Shown in pieces: positions 28,124 to 36,622 of a DNA stretch of 64,000 nt (positions within the stretch are counted from its first letter, which is position 1; the number at the start of each line of letters is the position of its first letter). A program made the translations under genes and the position numbers. The notes under the pieces were generated by a model, which was not told the origin of the DNA, searched no databases, and worked only from the letters and a program-made list of their open reading frames with translations. Location of the stretch: positions 295,643-359,642 of the forward strand of contig NZ_HG931175.1 in assembly GCF_000582785.1 (NCBI RefSeq), written 5' to 3'. The DNA is from Candidatus Blastococcus massiliensis AP3. Lineage in GTDB: Bacteria > Actinomycetota > Actinomycetes > Mycobacteriales > Geodermatophilaceae.

Positions 28124-29335
28124 GTGCCACCGAGCCGGCGACCAGGCCGATCCCCCGATCCCGGCTCCGACGGCTGGCTGGACGCCGTCGGAGCCGCGGC
28201 GGCGAAGGCGGCGAACGCGCCGCTGGACCTGCTCAGCGACTACCTCCCGCTCCTGGCCGATGCGGCGGTGGACGGCCGCCGGCCCGAGTCCTGGGAGCTC
28301 GACGCGGTGCGCGACCTCGGCCGGCGCGCCGCCGCGCAGGGGGTCGGCGCCCGCCGGGCCGTGGACTTCTACCTGTCGGCGGCGTGGCGGCTGTGGCGAG
28401 CGCTGCCCGTGGACGAGCGGTCCAGCGATCCGGAGAAGGTGCGCCGCTCCGCGGAGGCCGTGCTCCGCTGCCTCGACGACGCCGTCGGAGCCCTCGTGGC
28501 CGGCCACCAGGCCGAGCGCCAGGACCTGGTCCGGCACGAGGAGGCACTGCGCCGGGAGTTCGTCGACGACCTCCTCCGTGGCGACGCCGACGTCGCGCAG
28601 ATGGTGCAGCGCGCCGAGCCGTTCGGGATCGACCTCGGCAAGCCCCACCGGGTGGCGCTGGCCGCGCTCCGGGACGGCCAGGACGGCATCGGCCGGTCGG
28701 CGATCCTGCTGGAACGGGCCATGGTCGACCGGTTCGGCGACCGGGACGTGCTGGTCACCACCAAGGACGGACGCGTGGTCGTCGTCGTCCCCAGCCGGCC
28801 TGCCCAGCCGGCGCCGGCCGGGCCGGAGCTCGGCGACCTCCTCCTGCACGAGCTGCGCCGGCTGCAGCCGTCGCGCGGATGGCGGGTGGCGGCCGGCCGG
28901 TCCTTCCCGGGGGCGTACGGCGTGGCCCGCTCCTACGAGGAGGCCCGGGAGGCCCTGACGTTCGCCGAGCGGCTCGAACCCGACGCCGACGTGGTCGGTT
29001 CCCGAGAGCTGCTCGTCCACCGCGTCCTCGGGCGCGACCAGACGGCGATCACCGACCTCGTGCGCGACGTGCTGGGGCCGCTCGCGGCCGTGCGCGGCGG
29101 GCCGGATCCGCTGCTGGAGACGCTGTACGAGTACTTCGCCGCCGGCGACGTCGCCACCGAGGCCGCCCGCCGGCTGCACGTCTCGGTCCGCACGGTCACG
29201 TACCGGCTGGCCAGGATCCGGCAGCTGACCGGGTACGCCGTCGCGCAGCCGCAGGACCGGTTCGCGCTGCACGCCGCCGTCCTGGGCGCGCGCCTGCTGG
29301 ACTGGCCCTCGCGTCCGCTCCCTGCCGAGGCCTGA
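28124..29335 (+). CDS. PucR/CdaR-family transcriptional regulator
   Basis: 403 residues. A central GGDEF-like sensing segment (GIDLGKPHRVALAALRDGQD in part, then SYEEAREALTFAERL) precedes the C-terminal PucR helix-turn-helix: LLETLYEYFAAGDVATEAAR, LHVSVRTVTYRLARIRQLTG. These regulators respond to metabolites such as purines, amino acids or sugar acids. GTG start with GAGGAGGG 5 bases upstream. The upstream and downstream intergenic regions contain related TGCCGGG palindromes, so it probably controls itself and the small genes that follow. Confidence 0.92.
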   Translation: MPPSRRPGRSPDPGSDGWLDAVGAAAAKAANAPLDLLSDYLPLLADAAVDGRRPESWELDAVRDLGRRAAAQGVGARRAVDFYLSAAWRLWRALPVDERSSDPEKVRRSAEAVLRCLDDAVGALVAGHQAERQDLVRHEEALRREFVDDLLRGDADVAQMVQRAEPFGIDLGKPHRVALAALRDGQDGIGRSAILLERAMVDRFGDRDVLVTTKDGRVVVVVPSRPAQPAPAGPELGDLLLHELRRLQPSRGWRVAAGRSFPGAYGVARSYEEAREALTFAERLEPDADVVGSRELLVHRVLGRDQTAITDLVRDVLGPLAAVRGGPDPLLETLYEYFAAGDVATEAARRLHVSVRTVTYRLARIRQLTGYAVAQPQDRFALHAAVLGARLLDWPSRPLPAEA

Positions 29336-29357
29336 GTCCGCCCGGCTGGTCGTCCCG

Positions 29358-29389
29358 TTTCCGGGGGACGGCAACCGGACCGGGTGCCG
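29358..29389. repeat. Degenerate TGCCGGG-type dyad, copy B
   Basis: The 17-base core at 29358-29374 matches the perfect copy at 29446 at 13 of 17 positions and is followed by the same CGGGTGCCG (29381-29389). Part of the 223-base intergenic region between PucR and the small gene at 29560. Confidence 0.45.
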
Positions 29390-29437
29390 CCTCGCGCACA
29401 CGCGAGGTCCCGTCAGCCGGGATGCGAGCGGCTCGTG

Positions 29438-29478
29438 TCGACGCCTTGCCGGGACCCGGCAACGCATCGGGTGCCGGG
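29438..29478. promoter_or_regulatory. Perfect TTGCCGGG palindrome, copy C, candidate PucR operator
   Basis: TTGCCGGG-A-CCCGGCAA at 29446-29462 is a perfect 17-base dyad, followed 9 bases later by a third half-site TGCCGGG (29472-29478). An upstream TCGACG and downstream GCATCGG mirror the arrangement at 28047. The leader to the GTG at 29560 is about 80 bases. Confidence 0.5.
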
Positions 29479-29559
29479 ATGGCCGGTGACGCCCCTGGAG
29501 ACCTCCGCTCCCCCGGGCCAGGCTGAGAGCACGTCCCCCCGAGCCGAAGGAGATCCGAC

Positions 29560-29763
29560 GTGTCCCTCACCCTCTCGTCCCCCTCGATCCCGCTGTCCAC
29601 CCAGGACACCGCGGCCGAGGCGCCGCTCTCCTCGGTCGACCCCGCGCCGGCGCGCGCTTCCGCCAGCCCTGCGCCCCCGCGGTCCCAGACCCCGGTCGTC
29701 GACGTCGTCGAGCACTGGGGCCTGGCGTCCTTCCCGGCCAGCGACCCGCCGTCCAACTGGTGA
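29560..29763 (+). CDS. Small SFPASDPPSNW-motif protein
   Basis: 67 residues. A low-complexity Ser/Pro/Ala N-terminal half is followed by VEHWGLASFPASDPPSNW, ending the protein. The SFPASDPP motif is a recurrent C-terminal signature in very small bacterial proteins of unknown function. GTG start with GAAGGAGA a few bases upstream. Followed 25 bases later by the Cys-rich small gene, probably on one transcript controlled by the palindromes upstream. Confidence 0.7.
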   Translation: MSLTLSSPSIPLSTQDTAAEAPLSSVDPAPARASASPAPPRSQTPVVDVVEHWGLASFPASDPPSNW

Positions 29764-29788
29764 CCCCTCCCCCGACGAAGGAGTTCCC

Positions 29789-29968
29789 GTGCCCACCTCG
29801 GTAGCGACCCCGCGCCCCGCCGTCCGGACCACCCCGGCTCCCACCCCTGCCGCCCGGTGCGGCGCGTGTCCCCACCCGGTGGCCGACCACGACGCCATCG
29901 GCCTGCGCTACTGCCGGGCCACCGTGACCTCGGCCCTCGACCGCGGCTGCGTCTGCGGCGTCGGCTGA
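29789..29968 (+). CDS. Small Cys-rich RGCVC-motif protein
   Basis: 59 residues. A Pro/Thr-rich start leads into ARCGACPHPVADHDAIGLRY, then CRATVTSALDRGCVCGVG. Five cysteines plus His residues arranged as CxxC, C and CxC would make a compact zinc-binding knuckle. Similar short CxxCxH...RGCVC proteins occur widely in actinobacteria without known role. GTG start with GAAGGAG 5 bases upstream; sits directly after the SFPASDPP gene. Confidence 0.7.
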   Translation: MPTSVATPRPAVRTTPAPTPAARCGACPHPVADHDAIGLRYCRATVTSALDRGCVCGVG

Positions 29969-30007
29969 CGTCGGAACAGCGCCGGTCCGGGGCGCGCTGC
30001 ACCCACC

Positions 30008-30997
30008 GTGACCGATCCCGGACCGCGGCTGTCCCTGCTGGACCGGGCCAGGACGCGCACCGGCGAGCCCGACGACGCGGCGCTCCGCGGAACCGTGGCC
30101 CGGGCGGTCTCGGCCGAACGCCTCGGCTTCGGGCGGTTCTGGGTGGCCGAGCACCACGGGGTCCCGGGGATCGCCGGCGCCGCGCCCGCGGTGCTGCTGG
30201 CCGCGATCGCCGGTGCGACGTCCACCGTCCGGCTGGGCACGGCCGGCGTCATGCTGCCCCACCACCAGCCCCTCGTGGTCGCCGAGCAGTTCGCCACGCT
30301 GACCGCCTTCGCGCCCGGGCGGACCGACCTCGGCCTGGGCCGCTCCCCCGGCTTCACCCCGCCGGTGCGCCGGGCGTTGCGGGAGACCGAGCGGAACTTC
30401 GCCGCCGACCTGGCCGAACTGCGCGCCTTCCTGACCGGGACGGCGGAGATCACCGTGCACCCGCGACCGGCCGGCGACGTACCGATGCACGTGCTGGCCA
30501 CCGGGCAGGGCCTCCAGGTGGCCGCGGAGCTGGGGCTCCCGGTGATCGTCGGCGGCCCGATCCTCGGCGTCGCCGAGGATCCGGAGCCCGGCCTGGCGGC
30601 GCTGGCCGGCTACCGGCGCGATTTCCGGCCGTCGGCGCAGCAGCCCGAGCCGCGGGTGTCGATCAGCCTCGACGTGCTGGTCGCCGACACCGCCGCCGAG
30701 GCCGCGGACCTGCTGCTGCCCGAGGCCTGGGCCATGGCCCGGGCCCGCTCCGAGGGCGCCTTCCCGCCGCTGGAGCCCGTTGCCGCGGGACGGGCCGCTT
30801 CTCGCACCCCCCGGCAGCAGCAGCACCTCGAGCAGACCGCCGCGGCGGCTGTCGCCGGCACCGCCACACAGGTGGAGAGCCGGCTGACCGAGCTGCTCGA
30901 CCGCACCGGCGCGGCCGAGCTGGTCGCCGGCAGCAGCACCTTCGACCGGGACGCCCTCGCCGCCTCCGACGCCGCACTGGCCGACCTGTTCGGCTAG
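30008..30997 (+). CDS. LLM-class flavin-dependent oxidoreductase
   Basis: 329 residues, luciferase-like TIM barrel. FGRFWVAEHHGVPGIAGAAP, TVRLGTAGVMLPHHQPLVVA and EQFATLTAFAPGRTDLGLGR are the standard N-terminal signatures of the MsnO8/YhbW-like subgroup. Uses FMNH2 or F420H2 to oxidise an unknown substrate. GTG start. It ends in TAG at 30995-30997, sharing the palindromic CTAG with the stop of the convergent P-type ATPase gene. Confidence 0.92.
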   Translation: MTDPGPRLSLLDRARTRTGEPDDAALRGTVARAVSAERLGFGRFWVAEHHGVPGIAGAAPAVLLAAIAGATSTVRLGTAGVMLPHHQPLVVAEQFATLTAFAPGRTDLGLGRSPGFTPPVRRALRETERNFAADLAELRAFLTGTAEITVHPRPAGDVPMHVLATGQGLQVAAELGLPVIVGGPILGVAEDPEPGLAALAGYRRDFRPSAQQPEPRVSISLDVLVADTAAEAADLLLPEAWAMARARSEGAFPPLEPVAAGRAASRTPRQQQHLEQTAAAAVAGTATQVESRLTELLDRTGAAELVAGSSTFDRDALAASDAALADLFG

Positions 30998-33414
30998 CCC
31001 CTCTGGTCGGAGAGGCCGCCGAGGCGGGCAGCGAGCTCGACCACCAGGGCCGCCGGCACCCCGACCGCCGCGGCGATCAGCACCGCCCTCGTCGAGAGTT
31101 CGAGCAGGAACACCCCCTCGGCCAACGGTGGGACGGCGAGCACGAGCACCGCAGCGCCGGCGAGACCCGCGACCAGGCCGACCTTCCGTGCCGACAACGG
31201 CCGGGCGAGGACGACGACGGTCCACAGGCCCACCACCAGGACGATCATCGTCGCCGTCGTCCGGGCCGCTTCCACCCCCAGGCCGCCGGCGAGCTCCCGG
31301 GTCAGCACGTAGCCGGTGTACGCGGCGGCGCCCGTCACCAGCCCGGTGGGCAACGAGAAACGCAGCACCCGCCGCAGGAAGCCCGGCACGTACCGCCGGC
31401 GGTTGGGCAGCAGCGCGAGGAAGAACCCGGGGACGCCGATGGTGAGGGTGGAGATCAGCGTCAGGTGCACCGGAGCGAGCGGGTAGGCCGCCAGGGTGAC
31501 GACGGTGATCAGCGCCATCACCAGCGCGTAGACGTTCTTGACCAGGAACAGGCTCGCGGCCCGCTCGATGTTGGCGATCACCCGCCGCCCCTCGGCCACC
31601 GCGTCGGGCAGGTGGGCGAAACGGCCGTCGAGGAGCACGAGCTGCGCGACGGCGCGGGTGGCCGGTGAGCCGTTGCCCATGGCGACGCCGATGTCGGCGT
31701 CCTTGAGGGCGAGCGCGTCGTTGACCCCGTCACCGGTCATGGCGACGACGTGCCCGCGCCGCTGCAACGCCCGCACCATCGCCCGCTTCTGGTGGGGGGT
31801 GACGCGGCCGAACACCCGCACCCGCTCCAGCACGTCCGCGAGCTCGTCGGGGTCGTCGGGCAGGGTCCGCGCGTCCACCGCGTCGGCGGCGCCCGTGACA
31901 CCGGGCACGCCGACGGCGGCCGCCACGGCGCCCACCGTGCGCGGGTTGTCGCCGGAGATCACCGTCAAGGCGACGCCCTCCTCGGTGAAGTAGCCGAGCA
32001 CCTCCGCGGCGTCCTCCCGCAGGTGCTCGGCCATCACCACCAGGGCCGCGGGCACGAGCCCGTCCGGTAGCTCGGCGTCGTCGCCGGCGACGACCGGCGG
32101 CGCGGTGGCCCGGGCCAGCAGCAGGACGCGACTGCCCTGCGCCGCGAGCTCGTCCGCGCGGGCGCGCGCCGCGGCGGGCGCACCGGGGCCGGGAGCCGGC
32201 AGCACCATCTCCGGGGCGCCCAGCACCCAGCTGACCCCGTGCCCGGTGTGCACCGCCGACCACTTGCGGGCCGACGAGAACGGCACCACCTGCGCCGCCG
32301 TCCCCCCGGCCGGGAAGGTGGCGGCCAGCGCCGCGGCCGTCGCGTTCGCGGTGTCGGCGGCCACCAGGGTGCCGAGCCCGGCGCGCAGCTCCGCCTCGTC
32401 CGGCCCGTCCAGCGGCTCGAGCCGGTCGAACCGGACGTCGCCGTGCGTGAGGGTGCCGGTCTTGTCCAGGCAGACGACGTCCACCCGCGCCAGCCCCTCC
32501 ACCGCGGGCAGCTCCTGCACCAGCACCTGCCGACGGGCCAGGGAGACCGTGGCCACCATGAACGCGAGGGTGGTGAGCAGCACCAGCCCCTCGGGGACCA
32601 TCCCCACGAGGGCGGCCACGGTGCCGGTGACCGCCTCTCGCCAGCCGAGGTTGTCGTCGCTGCGGAACTGGCTCCACAGCACGGCCGGCGCCACCACCAC
32701 GAGGACGACAGCGATCCAGCGGAGCAGCCGGTTCGTGTCGGCCACCAGCTCGGAGAAGGTGGTCGTGAAGCGGCGCGCCTCGGTGGCCAGCCGGGCGGCG
32801 TACGCGTCGTCCCCGACCGCCGTGGCCTGCACCCGGGCCCGCCCGGCCACCACGATCGCGCCCGACCAGACCCCGTCGCCCGGCTCCTTGGCCACCGGCT
32901 CGGCCTCGCCCGTGAGCAGCGACTCGTCGACGGCCAGGCCCGTGGCGGAGCGGACGACGCCGTCGGTGGGCACCTGGTCGCCCGCCCGGATCTCCAGCAG
33001 GTCGTCGAGGACGACGTCGGCGACGGGCAGCTCGGCGGGAGCGCCGTCCCGGACGACGCGGGCGGTGGGCGCGTTGAGGACGGCCAGCCGGTCCAGCGTC
33101 CGCTTCGCCCGCAGCTCCTGCACGATGCCGATCCCGGCGTTGGCGACGACCACGCCGCCGAAGAGCGCGTTCTGCCAGCGGCCGGTCATCATCGCCACGA
33201 CCCAGAGGGCGGCCAGCAGACCGTTGAAGAAGGTGAACGCGTTCGCGCGCACGATCTCGCCGGTCGTCCGGCTCGTGCGCACCGTCGAGGCGTTCGTGCG
33301 CCCCGCGGCCACCCGCTCGGCGACCTCGGCCGACGTCAGCCCGGAGGGCGGCGTCGACGGCCCGGCCGTGTCCCCTGGCAGCGGGACGACGGGCATCCGG
33401 GCGCTGCGCTCCAC
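30994..33414 (-). CDS. P-type cation-transporting ATPase, CtpE-like
   Basis: 806 residues. Actuator motif DESLLTGEAEPVAK, phosphorylation site CLDKTGTLTHGD near residue 315, VISGDNPRTVGAV and hinge VAMTGDGVNDALALKDADIG are all present. The PEGL in GMVPEGLVLLTTLAF (helix 4) and overall layout match mycobacterial CtpE, a calcium-uptake P-type ATPase required for cell-surface integrity. No N-terminal heavy-metal domain. GTG at 33414 chosen because GGGAGG lies 5 bases upstream; ATG 33396 is the alternative. Calcium specificity is inferred from similarity to CtpE. Confidence 0.93.
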   Translation of the reverse strand: MERSARMPVVPLPGDTAGPSTPPSGLTSAEVAERVAAGRTNASTVRTSRTTGEIVRANAFTFFNGLLAALWVVAMMTGRWQNALFGGVVVANAGIGIVQELRAKRTLDRLAVLNAPTARVVRDGAPAELPVADVVLDDLLEIRAGDQVPTDGVVRSATGLAVDESLLTGEAEPVAKEPGDGVWSGAIVVAGRARVQATAVGDDAYAARLATEARRFTTTFSELVADTNRLLRWIAVVLVVVAPAVLWSQFRSDDNLGWREAVTGTVAALVGMVPEGLVLLTTLAFMVATVSLARRQVLVQELPAVEGLARVDVVCLDKTGTLTHGDVRFDRLEPLDGPDEAELRAGLGTLVAADTANATAAALAATFPAGGTAAQVVPFSSARKWSAVHTGHGVSWVLGAPEMVLPAPGPGAPAAARARADELAAQGSRVLLLARATAPPVVAGDDAELPDGLVPAALVVMAEHLREDAAEVLGYFTEEGVALTVISGDNPRTVGAVAAAVGVPGVTGAADAVDARTLPDDPDELADVLERVRVFGRVTPHQKRAMVRALQRRGHVVAMTGDGVNDALALKDADIGVAMGNGSPATRAVAQLVLLDGRFAHLPDAVAEGRRVIANIERAASLFLVKNVYALVMALITVVTLAAYPLAPVHLTLISTLTIGVPGFFLALLPNRRRYVPGFLRRVLRFSLPTGLVTGAAAYTGYVLTRELAGGLGVEAARTTATMIVLVVGLWTVVVLARPLSARKVGLVAGLAGAAVLVLAVPPLAEGVFLLELSTRAVLIAAAVGVPAALVVELAARLGGLSDQRG

Positions 33415-33556
33415 GGCGACCTCCCGTGTCGGGTTCCTGACGGACGCAGCATCGCACCGCGCGGGACACGGGCGTGCACGCCGGACCTGCCGGGCACGCC
33501 GGCTCCGGTGGCCTCCGGCCCTTCCCCGGCGGTCCGGCACTCTGCATGCTGCCCGC

Positions 33557-34099
33557 ATGGGGACGTCGCCGGAGGTGCTGGTCGCGTACGCCACCGCTGC
33601 GGGCTCGACCGCCGGGATCGCCGAACGGATCGCCGCGGTCCTGACCGGGGCCGGCAGCCGCACCGTCTGCGCCCCGGCGGGACCGGAGCTGGATCCGGCC
33701 CCGTTCGACGCGCTCGTGATCGGCAGTGCGGTGCACGAGATGGCGTGGCTGCCCGACGCCCTGGAACTCCTGCGCCGGGCCGCGGGCACCGGGCGGCCGG
33801 TGTGGTGCTTCAGCGTCGGCGGCCTCGCCCACCCGGACGGGCGGCGGACGCGCTGGATGGCCCGCGGCGAGCTCGACCGGATCGAGCGCGGCTTCCCGCC
33901 AGGGCTCACGCCACGGGACCACTCCCTCTTCGCCGGGGTGGTCGACGTGCGCCGGTCGCCGCTGTGGGGGCGGGTGTTCTACCGGCTCACCGGTAGCTCC
34001 TCGGGCGACCACCGCGACTGGCCGGCGATCGAGGCGTGGGCCGGGAAGGTGGCGGCCTCGCTGCAGGCCGGGACGCCCGACCCGGACCTGCCCGCATGA
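33557..34099 (+). CDS. Flavodoxin-domain protein
   Basis: 180 residues. LVAYATAAGSTAGIAERIA is the FMN-phosphate loop, DALVIGSAVHEMAWLPDA the second flavin loop, and PVWCFSVGGLA the third. Similar to protoporphyrinogen-oxidase-like (HemG) flavodoxins of actinobacteria, which carry an 'S.G....G...W' middle, but a role in heme synthesis is not shown. ATG start. It is divergent from the ATPase gene, with about 140 bases between starts. Confidence 0.88.
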   Translation: MGTSPEVLVAYATAAGSTAGIAERIAAVLTGAGSRTVCAPAGPELDPAPFDALVIGSAVHEMAWLPDALELLRRAAGTGRPVWCFSVGGLAHPDGRRTRWMARGELDRIERGFPPGLTPRDHSLFAGVVDVRRSPLWGRVFYRLTGSSSGDHRDWPAIEAWAGKVAASLQAGTPDPDLPA

Positions 34100-34217
34100 C
34101 TCCGTCGTCGGACCTCGGCGGTCGCCCCGCCGTACGGGCTGGCCGACGTGCCGCAGGCCCTGCTCTACTCGGTGCTGGCCCGGCGGCTGCCCGCCGGGCG
34201 GGGAGGAGCACGCTGAC

Positions 34218-34529
34218 ATGGCCCGCCGACGGTGGCAGGACCTGACCCCGCGACAGCAGACCGCCGTCCTCACGCTGGGCTCGGTGCAGCTCTCCCTCGC
34301 GGCCACGGCGTGGACCGACCTGGCCCGCCGACCCGCCTCGGCCGTCGCCGGTCCCAAGGCGGTCTGGGCACTCGTCATCGCGGTCAACGGCGTGGGACCG
34401 CTCGCCTACTTCCGGTGGGGCCGCCGGCCCCCCGCGGAGGTGGACCCTGCGCGCCCCCGGCCCCCGCCCCGTTCGCCCGCAGGCTCGCGCGGTCGGGACT
34501 CCCCCTGGGTCCGGACCCGACCCCGGTGA
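34218..34529 (+). CDS. PLDc_N-type two-helix membrane protein
   Basis: 103 residues. Two hydrophobic helices (AVLTLGSVQLSLAATAWTDL and VWALVIAVNGVGPLAYFRWG) form the phospholipase-D-nuclease N-terminal-type module often seen as a stand-alone protein. The C-terminal third is Pro/Arg-rich. GGGGAGGAG lies upstream of the ATG. The next gene starts inside its stop (GTGA). Confidence 0.8.
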   Translation: MARRRWQDLTPRQQTAVLTLGSVQLSLAATAWTDLARRPASAVAGPKAVWALVIAVNGVGPLAYFRWGRRPPAEVDPARPRPPPRSPAGSRGRDSPWVRTRPR

Positions 34530-35227
34530 CCGACGCCGATCTGGCGGAGCTCCCGCCGGCGGCCGCCCGGTACCTGCGCGCCATGGGCGTGGTCGGCCGG
34601 CCGCGGACGTGGTCGATGCGGGCGCACCTGACCGGCCGGTTCCGGCTGGGCGTCGACAGCCCCTGGCTGCCGATGGACGCGTGGCAGTACAACTCCGCCG
34701 TCGAGGTGGCCCGGCTGTTCCGGATGCGGCTGCTCGTCGGCCGGGTGCTGCCGATGTGGGGCTGGGACACGTACGTGTCCGGCACCGGCCGCATGCGCGG
34801 CAAGGCCCTCGGGCTGGTGCCGGTCGCCGACGGCTCCGGGCCGGAGTTCGACACCGGCGAGCTGACCACCTGGCTGGACGACGCGGTGCTCATGGCGCCC
34901 GGCATGCTGCTGCACCCCCGCGTGACCTGGGCGGCGGCCGGCGACGACGGTTTCCGGGTGGCCGTCACCGACGCCGACCGGACGATCACCGCCGAGGTGC
35001 TCCTCGACGACCGCGGCCTCCCGCGCGACGTCCGCAGCCGCGACCGGTGGGCCGCCCTGCCCGGCGGTCCGGTCCGGGCGCTGTGGAGCACACCGGTCGA
35101 CGGCTGGACCGTCGTCGACGGGCGGCCGCGGATGACCGGCGGCGCCGCCGTATGGCACCTCGACGACGGGACCTACCGCTACGCGGAGCTGCGGCTGGTC
35201 GACCTCGTGCTCGACGTGCCGCCCTGA
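34526..35227 (+). CDS. DUF6544-like protein
   Basis: 233 residues, no clear membrane helix. Begins TDADLAELPPAAARYLRAMG and continues with PRTWSMRAHLTGRFRLG, AWQYNSAVEVARLFRMRL and VSGTGRMRGKALGLVPVADG, matching the pattern I recall for DUF6544 ('LP..v.rYl', then a lipid-binding-like beta-rich domain). The GTG overlaps the previous stop by 4 bases, implying coupling with the PLDc_N protein. Function unknown. Confidence 0.75.
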   Translation: MTDADLAELPPAAARYLRAMGVVGRPRTWSMRAHLTGRFRLGVDSPWLPMDAWQYNSAVEVARLFRMRLLVGRVLPMWGWDTYVSGTGRMRGKALGLVPVADGSGPEFDTGELTTWLDDAVLMAPGMLLHPRVTWAAAGDDGFRVAVTDADRTITAEVLLDDRGLPRDVRSRDRWAALPGGPVRALWSTPVDGWTVVDGRPRMTGGAAVWHLDDGTYRYAELRLVDLVLDVPP

Positions 35228-35237
35228 CGGAGCGGGC

Positions 35238-36494
35238 TCAGGCCTGCGGAACCTCGGCCGCCTGCTCGGCGCGGCGCCGGTGGTGCTCGCGCACCATGGC
35301 GCGCGTGGCGTAGGACGAGTACCTCGGCACCCACCGGGCCAGGCCCGCGGCACCGAGGAGGCCCACCCCGCCCATCACCGCGATGCCGACCCCCAGGGTC
35401 GCGACCGTCGCGATCGCCGTCGGGACCACCGGGCCCAGCGAGGTGCCCACGTCGTTGATCAACCGGAAGATCGCCAGGAAGGAGCGCCGGTCGACCTCGG
35501 GCGAGACGTCCGCGCCCAGCGTCATCACGATCCCCGAGCCGATCCCGTTGCCGAACGCCATCACCATCGCGACGGCCGTGAGGGTCACGGCGCTGCCGGT
35601 GAGCGGCAGCGCCATGGTGCCGAGCCCGAGGACGACCATGCACGGGACGGCGATCCACAGCCGTCCCAGCCGGTCCATGACGTGGCCGGACGGATAGAAC
35701 AGCGCCATGTCGACGGCGTTGGCGATCCCGAAGATCAGGCTGGTGGTCGCCGCGTCCAGCCCGATGTGCTCGGCCCACAGCGGGATCACCGCCATCCGCG
35801 CCGCGCGGATGGCACCGATCGAGGCGACGGCGACGCCGAGGGTGAGGAACAGCCGCCGGTGCCGGCGGAACATCTCGCGGACCCCGACCGGGCCGTGCGC
35901 CCCCCCGAGCGGATGGCTCCCCGGCACCTTCTCGACCGGCGCGAGGAACAGGATCAGCGCCGCCACCAGGGAGGCCACGACGGCGACGGCGAACGCCGAC
36001 CGGGTGCCCCAGACCGAGATGACCGCGGCCCCGACGAACGGCCCGATGAACAGGCCGATGCGGAAGACCCCGCCGAGGGTCGACATGGCGCGTGCCCGGT
36101 GGTGCACGGCCACGACGTCGGCGACGTAGGACTGTCGGGCGAGGTGCATCGTCGCGCCGCAGGCCCCCAGCACGAGCAGCGCGACCGCCAGCGCGGCGAC
36201 CGAGTCGGTGATCAGCACCGACAGCATCGCCGCGGCCGAGGCGAGCATCGCTACGAGCATCGCGCCCTTCTCGCCCACCCGGTTGGCCAGCCAGGCGGCG
36301 GGGACGTCACCCAGGATGGTGCCGATGCCGATGGCGGCGAGCATGAGACCGGCGACCGTCGTGGACGCGCCCGCGTCGAGGGCCACGAGAGCGATGACCG
36401 GCATGACGGCGCCGTGGCCGACCTCGTAGACGAGCATCGGCAGCATCACCGACGGCCCGATCTGGCCGACGACCGTGCGCAAGGTCGAACTCAT
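35238..36494 (-). CDS. MFS transporter (12 TM)
   Basis: 418 residues, about 12 hydrophobic segments. Motif A-like GDVPAAWLANRVGEKGAMLV follows helix 2, and ARQSYVADVVAVHHRARAM follows helix 4. Similar to general sugar/drug MFS carriers; substrate unknown. The ATG at 36494 is chosen over an upstream TTG at 36536, as the extra residues are unlike a carrier N-terminus. Convergent with the DUF6544 gene. Confidence 0.88.
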   Translation of the reverse strand: MSSTLRTVVGQIGPSVMLPMLVYEVGHGAVMPVIALVALDAGASTTVAGLMLAAIGIGTILGDVPAAWLANRVGEKGAMLVAMLASAAAMLSVLITDSVAALAVALLVLGACGATMHLARQSYVADVVAVHHRARAMSTLGGVFRIGLFIGPFVGAAVISVWGTRSAFAVAVVASLVAALILFLAPVEKVPGSHPLGGAHGPVGVREMFRRHRRLFLTLGVAVASIGAIRAARMAVIPLWAEHIGLDAATTSLIFGIANAVDMALFYPSGHVMDRLGRLWIAVPCMVVLGLGTMALPLTGSAVTLTAVAMVMAFGNGIGSGIVMTLGADVSPEVDRRSFLAIFRLINDVGTSLGPVVPTAIATVATLGVGIAVMGGVGLLGAAGLARWVPRYSSYATRAMVREHHRRRAEQAAEVPQA

Positions 36495-36622
36495 CTGCCG
36501 TGGTCCCTCGTCCCCGCTCGGTGGCTGCACCGTCAAGCATCGGACACCGGTGGCTGCGGTTCACCGGGAGGGCACGGCCGCTCGGTCGCGGGGCAGCACG
36601 GACCCCCCGCTACCTTGCCGCC

